DNA of 22,649 nt from Donghicola sp041224595 (lineage in GTDB: Bacteria > Pseudomonadota > Alphaproteobacteria > Rhodobacterales > Rhodobacteraceae): NCBI RefSeq assembly GCF_041224595.1, contig NZ_JBGFGN010000107.1:1-22649 (forward strand), written 5' to 3'. The notes below the pieces were generated by a model that was not told the DNA's origin, did not search any database, and saw nothing but the letters and a program-made list of their open reading frames with translations. A program made the translations under genes and the position numbers. The first letter of the stretch is position 1, and every line of letters begins with the position of its first letter. Shown in pieces: positions 8,110 through 15,136 of this stretch.

Positions 8110-8787
8110 ATGAGCACGATTGCCTCGACCCCTTATGCTTGGCCTTACAACGGCGATTTGCGCCCCGAAAACACCGCTTTGATCGTGATCGACATGCAGA
8201 TCGATTTCTGCGGTCAGGGCGGATACGTGGATAAGATGGGATATGATCTGTCTCTGACCCGCGCCCCGATCGAACCGATCAAAGCGGTGCTGTCGGCGAT
8301 GCGCGGCAAGGGCTATCACATCATCCACACCCGCGAAGGGCATCGCCCTGATCTGACCGACTTGCCCTCTAATAAACGTTGGCGCAGCCAACAGATCGGC
8401 GCAGGGATCGGGGATGCTGGCCCCTGCGGCCGAATTCTGGTGCGCGGCGAGCCCGGCTGGGAAATCATCGACGAGCTTGCGCCGATGGAAGGGGAAGTTG
8501 TGATTGATAAACCCGGCAAAGGCAGCTTTTGTGCCACGGATCTGGAATTGATCCTCCACACGCGCGGCATCAGGAACCTGATCCTGACGGGCATCACCAC
8601 CGATGTCTGCGTCCACACCACCATGCGCGAGGCGAATGATCGGGGTTTTGAATGCGTTTTGCTCGAGGATTGCTGTGGAGCTACCGACAAAGGCAACCAT
8701 GACGCGGCGATCAAGATGATCGGCATGCAGGGCGGCGTCTTTGGATGCGTGAGCAGCAGTGCCAGCCTGATCGCTGGGCTGGTGTAG
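8110..8787 (+). CDS. biuH: Biuret hydrolase (isochorismatase-like cysteine hydrolase)
   Basis: BiuH deaminates biuret to allophanate, feeding AtzF. The 225-residue protein has the cysteine-hydrolase triad Asp28 (VIDMQIDF), Lys134 (IDKPGKGSF) and Cys167 (TTDVCVHTT), plus Gln207 (GMQGGVFG). Each is offset by exactly 8 from D36/K142/C175/Q215, which I recall for Rhizobium leguminosarum BiuH. The long blocks YPWPYNG-like N-terminus, MGYDLSL, NKRWRSQQIGAGIGD and DCCGATD are also characteristic of BiuH rather than of other isochorismatase-fold enzymes. It starts 6 bases after the amiF stop, and its stop is 2 bases before the chosen ATPase start. Nicotinamidase, RutB or carbamoylsarcosine amidase would be the alternatives but fit less well. 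Confidence 0.82.
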   Translation: MSTIASTPYAWPYNGDLRPENTALIVIDMQIDFCGQGGYVDKMGYDLSLTRAPIEPIKAVLSAMRGKGYHIIHTREGHRPDLTDLPSNKRWRSQQIGAGIGDAGPCGRILVRGEPGWEIIDELAPMEGEVVIDKPGKGSFCATDLELILHTRGIRNLILTGITTDVCVHTTMREANDRGFECVLLEDCCGATDKGNHDAAIKMIGMQGGVFGCVSSSASLIAGLV

Positions 8788-8789
8788 TG

Positions 8790-10316
8790 ATGACAGTAGT
8801 TCATCCCATGGCCCCCTGCGTCGAGGCGGTCTCGATGACTATGCGGTTCGGCGACTTTACCGCGCTCGACCATGTTACGATGAAGGTCGCTCCGGGCTCG
8901 TTCCACGCATTATTGGGTGAAAACGGGGCCGGTAAATCCACTTTGGTAAAATGCATCATGGGCTTTTACCATGCCACATCTGGCGGGCTGCTTGTGGACG
9001 GACGTGAGGCTCGGATCAAAGACCCTAGCGATGCGCAGGCTAAGGGGTTGGGAATGGTCTATCAGCATTTCACGCTGGTCCCTTCGCTGACCGCGGCGGA
9101 AAATCTGGTGATCTCGCGCAAGGGGTCCGCTGCGGTGATCAACTGGCACCGCGAATTGGCCGAGTTAGAAGCATTTATGGCATCCATGCCGTTCCGCGTG
9201 CCGCTAAAACGCCCTGTGTCGCAACTGGCTGCCGGCGAAAAGCAAAAGCTGGAGATTCTCAAACAGCTTTATCTTGGCAGCCGGTTCCTGATTTTGGACG
9301 AACCAACCTCGGTTTTGACGCCCGATGAGGCCGATGAAGTTCTGGGGCATGTGCGCAGCCTGACTGACAGCGGCCGTCTTAGCGTTCTGATGATCAGCCA
9401 CAAATTCCGCGAGGTTCGTGCCTTCTCCGATGAGGTCACGATCCTGCGGCACGGCAGACTAGTCGGCAAAGGCAAGGTTGCGGACCTGTCTGATGCCGAT
9501 ATGGCCGCGATGATGATGGGCAAATCCGAAACCGCTGCCCCTGCCGCCCGCGTGAAAACCTTGGGGGGCGAAACCCTGCGGCTGGACAATGTACGCGCTC
9601 ATGACCGCTCTGGCCTCAAGCAGATTGCATTGGATACCCTCAGCGTCCGAGCGGGCGAGATCGCCGGCGTGGCTGGCATTTCCGGCAACGGTCAGGTCGA
9701 GCTGATGGAAATTCTCACTGGTCAGCGGCGCATTCTGTCTGGACAGATGACGATTGCAGGTCAGCCCTACACGGTCAAGAGATCCGAGGCCCGTCAGCAT
9801 CGCGTACGTTACCTGCCCGAAGAGCCGCTGCAAAACGCTTGCGCCCCTCATATGACGGTCGCAGACAATCTCGCGCTGCGGGATTTTGACATGGGCGCCG
9901 ATGGCACATCCAGACGGTTCTGGCTGAACCGCAAGCGGATCGAGGCCCGCGCCAAAGAACTGATCAATGCCTTCGATATCCGCACCCGCAGCCCGCGTTC
10001 GCAAATCCGCGATCTGTCGGGCGGGAATGTCCAACGGGCGGCTCTCGCGCGCGAGCTGTCCGGTGAGGTTTCTGTTCTGGTGGTGGCAAACCCTTGCTTC
10101 GGGCTGGACTTCTCAGCGGCGCGGGGCATTCGGGACCGCATCATGCAAGCGCGCAACGAAGGCGTCGCCGTGCTGCTTATTAGCGAAGACCTGGACGAAA
10201 TCCTTGAACTTTCGGACCGGGTCTTGGTCATGAGCGACGGCCAAATCACCCACGAATGCGCCGCCAACGGGGCCGATCCCGCTGAATTGGGGCGTTACAT
10301 GGCAGGGCACCACTGA
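8790..10316 (+). CDS. ABC transporter ATPase with two nucleotide-binding domains
   Basis: This cytoplasmic energising subunit of the BMP-type importer carries both nucleotide-binding domains in one 508-residue chain, as in sugar and nucleoside importers. Domain 1 has Walker A GENGAGKST (Lys49), signature LAAGEKQ and Walker B LILDEPTS. Domain 2 has a degenerate P-loop GISGNGQ, signature LSGGNVQ and ANPCFGLD where the catalytic Glu is replaced by Asn, the usual asymmetry in this class. The start at 8790 sits 2 bases after the biuH stop; the frame extends back to 8745 inside biuH but that would add a non-family tail. No strong ribosome site is seen, suggesting translational coupling. Unusually, the ATPase lies between two hydrolase genes rather than beside the permeases. 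Confidence 0.92.
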   Translation: MTVVHPMAPCVEAVSMTMRFGDFTALDHVTMKVAPGSFHALLGENGAGKSTLVKCIMGFYHATSGGLLVDGREARIKDPSDAQAKGLGMVYQHFTLVPSLTAAENLVISRKGSAAVINWHRELAELEAFMASMPFRVPLKRPVSQLAAGEKQKLEILKQLYLGSRFLILDEPTSVLTPDEADEVLGHVRSLTDSGRLSVLMISHKFREVRAFSDEVTILRHGRLVGKGKVADLSDADMAAMMMGKSETAAPAARVKTLGGETLRLDNVRAHDRSGLKQIALDTLSVRAGEIAGVAGISGNGQVELMEILTGQRRILSGQMTIAGQPYTVKRSEARQHRVRYLPEEPLQNACAPHMTVADNLALRDFDMGADGTSRRFWLNRKRIEARAKELINAFDIRTRSPRSQIRDLSGGNVQRAALARELSGEVSVLVVANPCFGLDFSAARGIRDRIMQARNEGVAVLLISEDLDEILELSDRVLVMSDGQITHECAANGADPAELGRYMAGHH

Positions 10317-10987
10317 TGAAAACGATCAAAGCTGAGCCATTCGATTTCCCATTTGATCCCAACACCACCGCGCTAATCGTCATTGATATGCAGCGCGACT
10401 TTGTCGAAGAGGGCGGTTTTGGTGCTTCGCTTGGCAATGATGTGTCACGATTGCAGGCGATCATCCCCACGGTCGCTCGTCTGATCGAGGGGGCACGCAA
10501 AGCTGGCCTGATGGTGGTACATACTCGCGAATGTCACCAGCCCGATCTATCAGACCTGCCCCCCGCCAAGCGGGATCGCGGCAGCCCCGCGCTGCGGATT
10601 GGGGATGACGGCCCCATGGGGCGGCTTCTGGTGGCAGGCGAGGCAGGTGCCGACATCATACCCGAGCTGGCGCCGCTCTCGGGTGAGATCGTTATAGACA
10701 AGCCTGGCAAAGGGGCCTTTTATGCGACCGAACTGGGCCCTGTGCTGGCGCGCCACCACATTCTGCATCTGATCGTTGCTGGGGTCACCACTGAGGTCTG
10801 CGTTCAGACCACAATGCGCGAGGCCAATGATCGCGGTTTCGAATGCATCCTCGTGACAGATGCGACCGAAAGCTACTTTGCCGATTTCAAAGCCGCCACG
10901 ATTGCCATGATGACCGCCCAAGGTGCAATCGTTGGATGGGCCACGACTACCGACGCAGTCTTGGAGGCTCTGAATGGCAGGGGATAG
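10316..10987 (+). CDS. Second isochorismatase-like hydrolase, BiuH paralogue (candidate triuret hydrolase)
   Basis: This 223-residue cysteine hydrolase shares fold and active site with the product of biuH: Asp24 (VIDMQRDF), Lys129 (IDKPGKGAF), Cys162 (TTEVCVQTT) and Gln202 (AQGAIVG). The blocks IDKPGKG and TTMREANDRGFEC are identical in the two proteins, while the N-terminus, the GASLGNDVSRL region and the substrate-loop region around PPAKRDRG differ. A paralogue in the same operon suggests a related but different substrate. Triuret hydrolase TrtA belongs to this superfamily and would yield biuret for BiuH, so it is the leading hypothesis. A second biuret hydrolase or another ureide amidase is also possible. 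The ATG overlaps the ATPase stop by one base (TGATG), showing tight coupling. Confidence 0.75.
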   Translation: MKTIKAEPFDFPFDPNTTALIVIDMQRDFVEEGGFGASLGNDVSRLQAIIPTVARLIEGARKAGLMVVHTRECHQPDLSDLPPAKRDRGSPALRIGDDGPMGRLLVAGEAGADIIPELAPLSGEIVIDKPGKGAFYATELGPVLARHHILHLIVAGVTTEVCVQTTMREANDRGFECILVTDATESYFADFKAATIAMMTAQGAIVGWATTTDAVLEALNGRG

Positions 10988-11309
10988 CGTATTGTCAGGG
11001 CTCTTAAATGGCGAATGGAAGCACCTATCGTTTGAGCCCTTTCGAGAAGGCGTAGAGGTGCATTATCTGCGCACGATTGATCCAGTTTGGGCGTTGCTGC
11101 GTTACCGCCCCGGCGCACGCGTGCCCCGCCATCGCCACACCGGGCTAGAGACGATATTCGTTCTGGAAGGGATGCAATCCGACGACGACGGCGAATATGC
11201 CGCTGGCACGATGATACTGAACCCCGCAGGCACTGAACATAGTGTTTGGTCAGACTCTGGATGCGTTGTTTTGATTCAGTGGGAAAGGCCCGTTCTTATT
11301 CTGGAATAG
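10974..11309 (+). CDS. Small cupin-domain protein
   Basis: This is a 111-residue single-domain cupin, last gene of the operon. It overlaps the preceding hydrolase gene by 14 bases, with GGAGG at 10963-10967 six bases before the ATG. The metal-binding cupin motif 1 appears as PRHRHTGLETIFVLEG, with two His and one Glu, and motif 2 as NPAGTEHSV, supplying the third His; the overall form is like the ChrR-type anti-sigma cupin domain. The function is unknown. It may be an auxiliary enzyme, a metal-dependent sensor, or a small-molecule binder acting with the hydrolases. Confidence 0.82.
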   Translation: MAGDSVLSGLLNGEWKHLSFEPFREGVEVHYLRTIDPVWALLRYRPGARVPRHRHTGLETIFVLEGMQSDDDGEYAAGTMILNPAGTEHSVWSDSGCVVLIQWERPVLILE

Positions 11310-11327
11310 TAGGTTCGGCTCTGGACC

Positions 11328-11690
11328 GGCTTTGATGCTTTACCGCCCCACGTCGCGCAAAAGTCTCGTCATTCCGCCATCGACGGCTGGAGGACCGGGC
11401 ATCTAGGCTACGCCAACTCGCTGCGGCTAAGAAAGAAGATCTAGGAACCCTTCGGATGGGCTAAGACAGTCTGAGGGATGGCGCAAACCATGTATCGCGG
11501 CATCGCGCGGATCCGCGCCCACTTCACGCTGACAATGGCGGCCTATAATCTGGCAAGGCTGCCGAAAGTGCTGGTGGCGTGAAGAGCGAAGCCGTCGCCA
11601 GGATTGCCTGCCCATGATTCCGGCCCCACCCAGCATCCGAGTAGAGGGAAACCGTTCCTCCCAGCAGAGTTTTCAGAAGCCTGCTAGGCT
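11328..11690 (+). mobile_element. Decayed 3' remnant of an IS5-family element
   Basis: The remnant consists of the end of a transposase reading frame followed by about 100 bases ending near AGTTTTCAGAAGCCTGCTAG (11669-11688). That end resembles the right terminus common in IS5-group elements of alphaproteobacteria. The 5' part of the element is missing and the left junction lies within about 20-30 bases of the cupin stop. Boundaries are approximate. It marks the seam between the ureide locus and the defence island. Confidence 0.65.
11337..11582 (+). pseudogene. IS5-family transposase C-terminal fragment with two in-frame stops
   Basis: Translated in one frame, this reads PPHVAQKSRHSAIDG, then RTGHLGYANSLRLRKKI, a TAG stop, EPFGWAKTV, a TGA stop, and MAQTMYRG followed by FTLTMAAYNLARLPKVL before the final TGA at 11580. 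These are the C-terminal blocks of IS5-family transposases, which normally read KKIEEPFGW and KTVGG at the two stop positions. Single-base changes GAG to TAG and GGA to TGA would explain both. The N-terminal domain and most of the catalytic core are gone, so the gene is dead. The first stop lies at 11436-11438 and the second at about 11472. Confidence 0.8.
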
Positions 11691-11963
11691 TCACCAAGAA
11701 AGCAAGGAGTACGCGGAGTTCCCAATGAGGTTTTCGCAAACACTTGTAGGGTATATTTTGAGCGCGTTTGTCCTAAGACGAGACGTCACTTTTCGGAGAA
11801 ATGGCACTGCTACCATGCGCTTTGATCGGTGCAGCGACTTCTTCGCAAAAGTACGATTGCGGAAAGGGGCGAACGCGGGAAGGAATACTATCCTTGTGAG
11901 AGAGTGATGCGATCAATAATGTAAGCGAATATTTGCTGCGCAAAGAGAATTTTTGAGGAACAC
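11691..11963. other. Leader region upstream of the Zorya operon
   Basis: About 270 bases separate the IS5 remnant from zorA. The region becomes AT-richer than its surroundings and presumably holds the zorA promoter. A loose pair TTGTGA (near 11893) and AATAAT (near 11915) is visible but too weak to call. A small frame crossing 11614-11907 begins inside the IS remnant and shows no protein character. GAGGA at 11955-11959 is the likely zorA ribosome site. Confidence 0.4.
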
Positions 11964-14024
11964 GTGTTGAATGAAGTAATTTCCAAGATCGGCGTTGCAG
12001 TCACGGAGCACATCATCGTGCTTGCCGAGTTACTGACCAAGTCTGAAAGCAGTCCGGGCCTGATTGCCGCAGGATTGATTCTGATGACCTTCGTCCTAGG
12101 TGTTTGGTATTTCTCGAGAACTTACCGTCAGATGAAAGCGATCAAAACATTTGATCAGGTTGTACGCAACTATGAAGGGATCGAAGCCTTTGCCGATGGT
12201 TACGCTGAGTTCAAGCATCGTATTAAATCTGACTACAGACGGCGGGGTCCGAGGGAAGCCATTTGGGAAGCTTGGGACGAATTCAGCGAAACTATTGTCT
12301 TCGATGACATCGACGGTCCGCTGAGACTTCGAAATTCCATCCGCCCTTCGACATTCATGAATGTCGAAGACTTGGGTTTCGGGCCAACTGTTTTCCGTAT
12401 TGTGCCTAACACACTGGTTTCCACCGGCTTGTTCCTAACGTTCCTTGGGCTCGTGGCTGCCCTTCACCAATTCTCTCAAACAATCGGCCCAGCTGGGGGT
12501 GACATGAACAGCGCGATGAAGGTCTTCATGCAGATTGCCTCCGCAAAATTCATTATGTCTCTGGTCGGTCTATTCTGCTCGATCATTTTCACTTTTCTAC
12601 TGCGTGCGCGCCAGAACAAGTTGGATCACCTCCTGCATCGGCTTTGTACGGGGATCGAACGCAGGCTGGTCTTCGTGAGCCTCGAGGATATCGGGTTCCG
12701 CCAGTTGCGGGCTGCAGAGGAGCAAAAAGCAAATCTGCAAGAGATCGGTACCGGTCTTGTCGCGCAGTTAAGAGAGCCTCTCGATGCTTTGCCCGGCGCC
12801 ATTACCACAGCTATCTCAACCGAGATGAAGCCGATCTTCGAAAAAGTCGGCACACTAGGTTCCTCCAACATGGAGGGTCTGGTCGGGGATTTGTCGCAGC
12901 AATTGTCGCATTCAGTGGGCAATGCTCTCACTCGGGCCACCGAGTCGCTTGGCGAGGCAACGGATCGTATCGGCACGATGGTGGACCGCATGAGTGCCAC
13001 TAATAACCAAGCAGGCGACGGACTTCGTGACGCTCTTGACCAGATCGCTCGCGCCATGTCCGAGATGCGCTCGGAAGTTGCCGCGAGCGGCCAGACGGCG
13101 TCGGAAGCAATGAACGAAGGCGCGGACAGGCTTCTCACGGTGATGAACGATACACTCTCGGGTATCAGAGACAATACTGGGCAGGGTGCCGAAGCGATGC
13201 GAAGCGCGGCCGAGGAAATGCGTCGCGCGGCTGAAGGTTTCCGCGATACGCTGGAAAGCGCCAGTCAGGATAGCGCGAACGCCGCGAAACAACGTATGAC
13301 GGAAAGCGCCGATCAAGCGGGACAAGCCATTGAGGGCGCGGGTAAATCATTGCTTGAGAGCTTCAATCAGACCAGCGTAGATATAGCGCGTCTAGGGACC
13401 GATATGGGCAGTGTAATTGGCGGTGAACTACTCTCGCGTCTTGAAGAGATCAGCAGCCGTCTGGCCGATATGGCTGACGCGGTTCAACGAAGCGCTTCCG
13501 GTGCCCAGAGCGCCGCGCAAGGCATGAACTCCGGGGCGGATGCCATCCACGGAGCGTCTGAGGGCTTTAGAATTGCCAGTCAGAGCCTATCCTCAGCTGC
13601 CGAACCCATACGCTCATCCCATGAACGTATCGAGACGACGATGCGGCGTGTGGGCGATCTTGTCGAAACGGTTTCCGAGACACTGATGCAAAACTCCGCC
13701 TCGGTTGCCGAGAACGCCAGCCATGTGCTGGAGACAGCACAGACTGCGCTTGGCAATGAACGCGAAGGTATTCGCCGAAACCTCGAAGCGACACGCGCAG
13801 CGATGGAGCAACTTTCGGACGAGGCCGAAAAGCTCGATCAGATCGACGAGATGCTTGGCCGAGCACTGACGCAGTACAATGCTCAGTTGGAGGCAGCACT
13901 TGGCACGGCTCAGGACCACGTCGGCCAGATGCGTGATGCCCTTGCGCCCGGGCTGGATACGCTCAAGAGCGTTGTTGAACAGGCTGAAGCCTTCCTGCCG
14001 AGCCAGCCTCGGGGTCGCGCATGA
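11964..14024 (+). CDS. zorA: Zorya anti-phage system protein ZorA (MotA/ExbB-like channel with long tail)
   Basis: ZorA forms, with ZorB, an inner-membrane proton-driven motor that is thought to detect phage invasion and signal to cytosolic effectors. The 686-residue protein has transmembrane segments near residues 31-50 (GLIAAGLILMTFVLGVWYF), 146-172 (VPNTLVSTGLFLTFLGLVAAL) and 194-215 (FIMSLVGLFCSIIFTFLL); the last two form the MotA/TolQ/ExbB core. From about residue 216 to the end it is an Ala/Glu/Gln-rich, almost entirely helical region with repeated A-E-x-M-R-type heptads, matching the intracellular tail of ZorA. The GTG at 11964 follows GAGGA by 4 bases; TTG at 11967 is an alternative with better spacing. 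It overlaps zorB by ATGA. Confidence 0.92.
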   Translation: MLNEVISKIGVAVTEHIIVLAELLTKSESSPGLIAAGLILMTFVLGVWYFSRTYRQMKAIKTFDQVVRNYEGIEAFADGYAEFKHRIKSDYRRRGPREAIWEAWDEFSETIVFDDIDGPLRLRNSIRPSTFMNVEDLGFGPTVFRIVPNTLVSTGLFLTFLGLVAALHQFSQTIGPAGGDMNSAMKVFMQIASAKFIMSLVGLFCSIIFTFLLRARQNKLDHLLHRLCTGIERRLVFVSLEDIGFRQLRAAEEQKANLQEIGTGLVAQLREPLDALPGAITTAISTEMKPIFEKVGTLGSSNMEGLVGDLSQQLSHSVGNALTRATESLGEATDRIGTMVDRMSATNNQAGDGLRDALDQIARAMSEMRSEVAASGQTASEAMNEGADRLLTVMNDTLSGIRDNTGQGAEAMRSAAEEMRRAAEGFRDTLESASQDSANAAKQRMTESADQAGQAIEGAGKSLLESFNQTSVDIARLGTDMGSVIGGELLSRLEEISSRLADMADAVQRSASGAQSAAQGMNSGADAIHGASEGFRIASQSLSSAAEPIRSSHERIETTMRRVGDLVETVSETLMQNSASVAENASHVLETAQTALGNEREGIRRNLEATRAAMEQLSDEAEKLDQIDEMLGRALTQYNAQLEAALGTAQDHVGQMRDALAPGLDTLKSVVEQAEAFLPSQPRGRA

Positions 14025-15136
14025 GGGCTCAGGCAAAGCAGGTCCGCCACGAAGAGGAGGAAGAGAGCGCTTTCGTGTCGATGACCGACATGACGGTCGG
14101 CTTCCTCTTCATCATTATGATACTCTTGGCTTTTTTCGCCAGTCAGATGCGCGATCCCGGCTCTGTATCCAGGACCGAATTCGACGCGGTCGTCGCGCAG
14201 CGAGACAGCTTTGAGCAAGAGCGCGATGCTTTCGAGCAGGAAAGCCTCGCATGGCGCAGGATTGCAGAGACACGCGCGCATCGGATCGCAGAACTCGAGG
14301 CACTTCTGGCGCAGCTCAGAAGAGAACGTGACGCCCTCGCAGCCGAGGTCAAACGGCTGGAAATCCAGCGTGATGAACTTGAGGTCAGCCTGAGGTCCTC
14401 AGAGCAGGAAATCGAACGTCTTCTAAAGCTCATTTCGGAACTCGAAGCAGAGATTAATGATAGAGATGCACGGATCGAGGAGTTGCAGCGCCAGCTTGCC
14501 GAGCTGCAGAAGGTCGATCCCCTAGAGGCCTACTTGGCGCAGGTCGCGCAGGTCCGCAAACAAGTCCTTGTCCGGTTGCGTGATGCAATCCGGGCGGACT
14601 TCCCTGACCTGCAAGTCGAACTCAGTGAAGAAAGCGATGCGCTCAGGTTTCAGGGCGAAGGTCTCTTTGCATCAGGCCGGTCGAACCTCGCCAGCGACAA
14701 GGCAGATATCGTTTCGCGGCTGGCTTTGCGGCTGGACGAGGTGCTGCCTTGCTTTACGCTGGGGGAAGCATCGCAATTTGACGGCGCCTGCAATCCCGGC
14801 TTCGTCATGATCGAAGCCGTGCAGATCGAAGGTCACACTGACAATGTTGGCTCCGACCAGTTAAACCGGAACCTGTCAGCCGCGCGCGCGAACAGTACCT
14901 TCTTCGCGATGACCGGTGCGGCAGAAGGTGTCATGCAGCATCTGAACCTGAAACGGCAGCCCGTCCTCTCCGTCGCGGCCTATGGACCGGATCGCCCCGT
15001 GACAACGAACGACACACCTGAAGGTCGAGCGACCAACCGCCGGATTGATCTGCGCTTCATCATGGTGACACCGCAGGACACAGATGGCATCGAAGTCATC
15101 CGCCAGGCGCTCGAAGCCGTCGGAGGGCAGCCGTGA
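14021..15136 (+). CDS. zorB: Zorya protein ZorB (MotB-like stator with OmpA peptidoglycan-binding domain)
   Basis: ZorB anchors the ZorA channel to peptidoglycan and supplies the proton-carrying acidic residue. The 371-residue protein has a short charged cytoplasmic N-terminus, then one transmembrane helix at about residues 22-40 (MTDMTVGFLFIIMILLAFFA) with Asp23 in the expected proton-binding position. The C-terminal OmpA/MotB domain includes EGHTDNVGSDQLNRNLSAAR (Asp274) and NRRIDLRF. Between them, about residues 50-170 form a highly charged Glu/Arg/Leu heptad region that predicts a long coiled coil. As I recall, E. coli ZorB is only about 250 residues, so the extension here is notable. It overlaps zorA (ATGA) and zorC (GTGA). 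Confidence 0.92.
   Translation: MRAQAKQVRHEEEEESAFVSMTDMTVGFLFIIMILLAFFASQMRDPGSVSRTEFDAVVAQRDSFEQERDAFEQESLAWRRIAETRAHRIAELEALLAQLRRERDALAAEVKRLEIQRDELEVSLRSSEQEIERLLKLISELEAEINDRDARIEELQRQLAELQKVDPLEAYLAQVAQVRKQVLVRLRDAIRADFPDLQVELSEESDALRFQGEGLFASGRSNLASDKADIVSRLALRLDEVLPCFTLGEASQFDGACNPGFVMIEAVQIEGHTDNVGSDQLNRNLSAARANSTFFAMTGAAEGVMQHLNLKRQPVLSVAAYGPDRPVTTNDTPEGRATNRRIDLRFIMVTPQDTDGIEVIRQALEAVGGQP

Noticed and set aside
9990..10125. Loss of the catalytic Glu in the second ATPase domain (ANPCFGLD) as a disabling mutation
   Set aside because: This asymmetry is normal in two-domain ATPases of the sugar/nucleoside import class, so it is not a defect.
769..11371. 13-bp direct repeat AAAAGTCTCGTCA at 769-781 and 11359-11371, flanking the ureide locus like attachment sites
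   Set aside because: The right copy is inside the IS5 transposase coding remnant, the match does not extend further, and a 13-base repeat is expected by chance in a window this long.
11614..11907. 97-codon open frame between the IS5 remnant and zorA
   Set aside because: It begins within the IS remnant, crosses its presumed right end, and shows no recognisable domain or good ribosome site.
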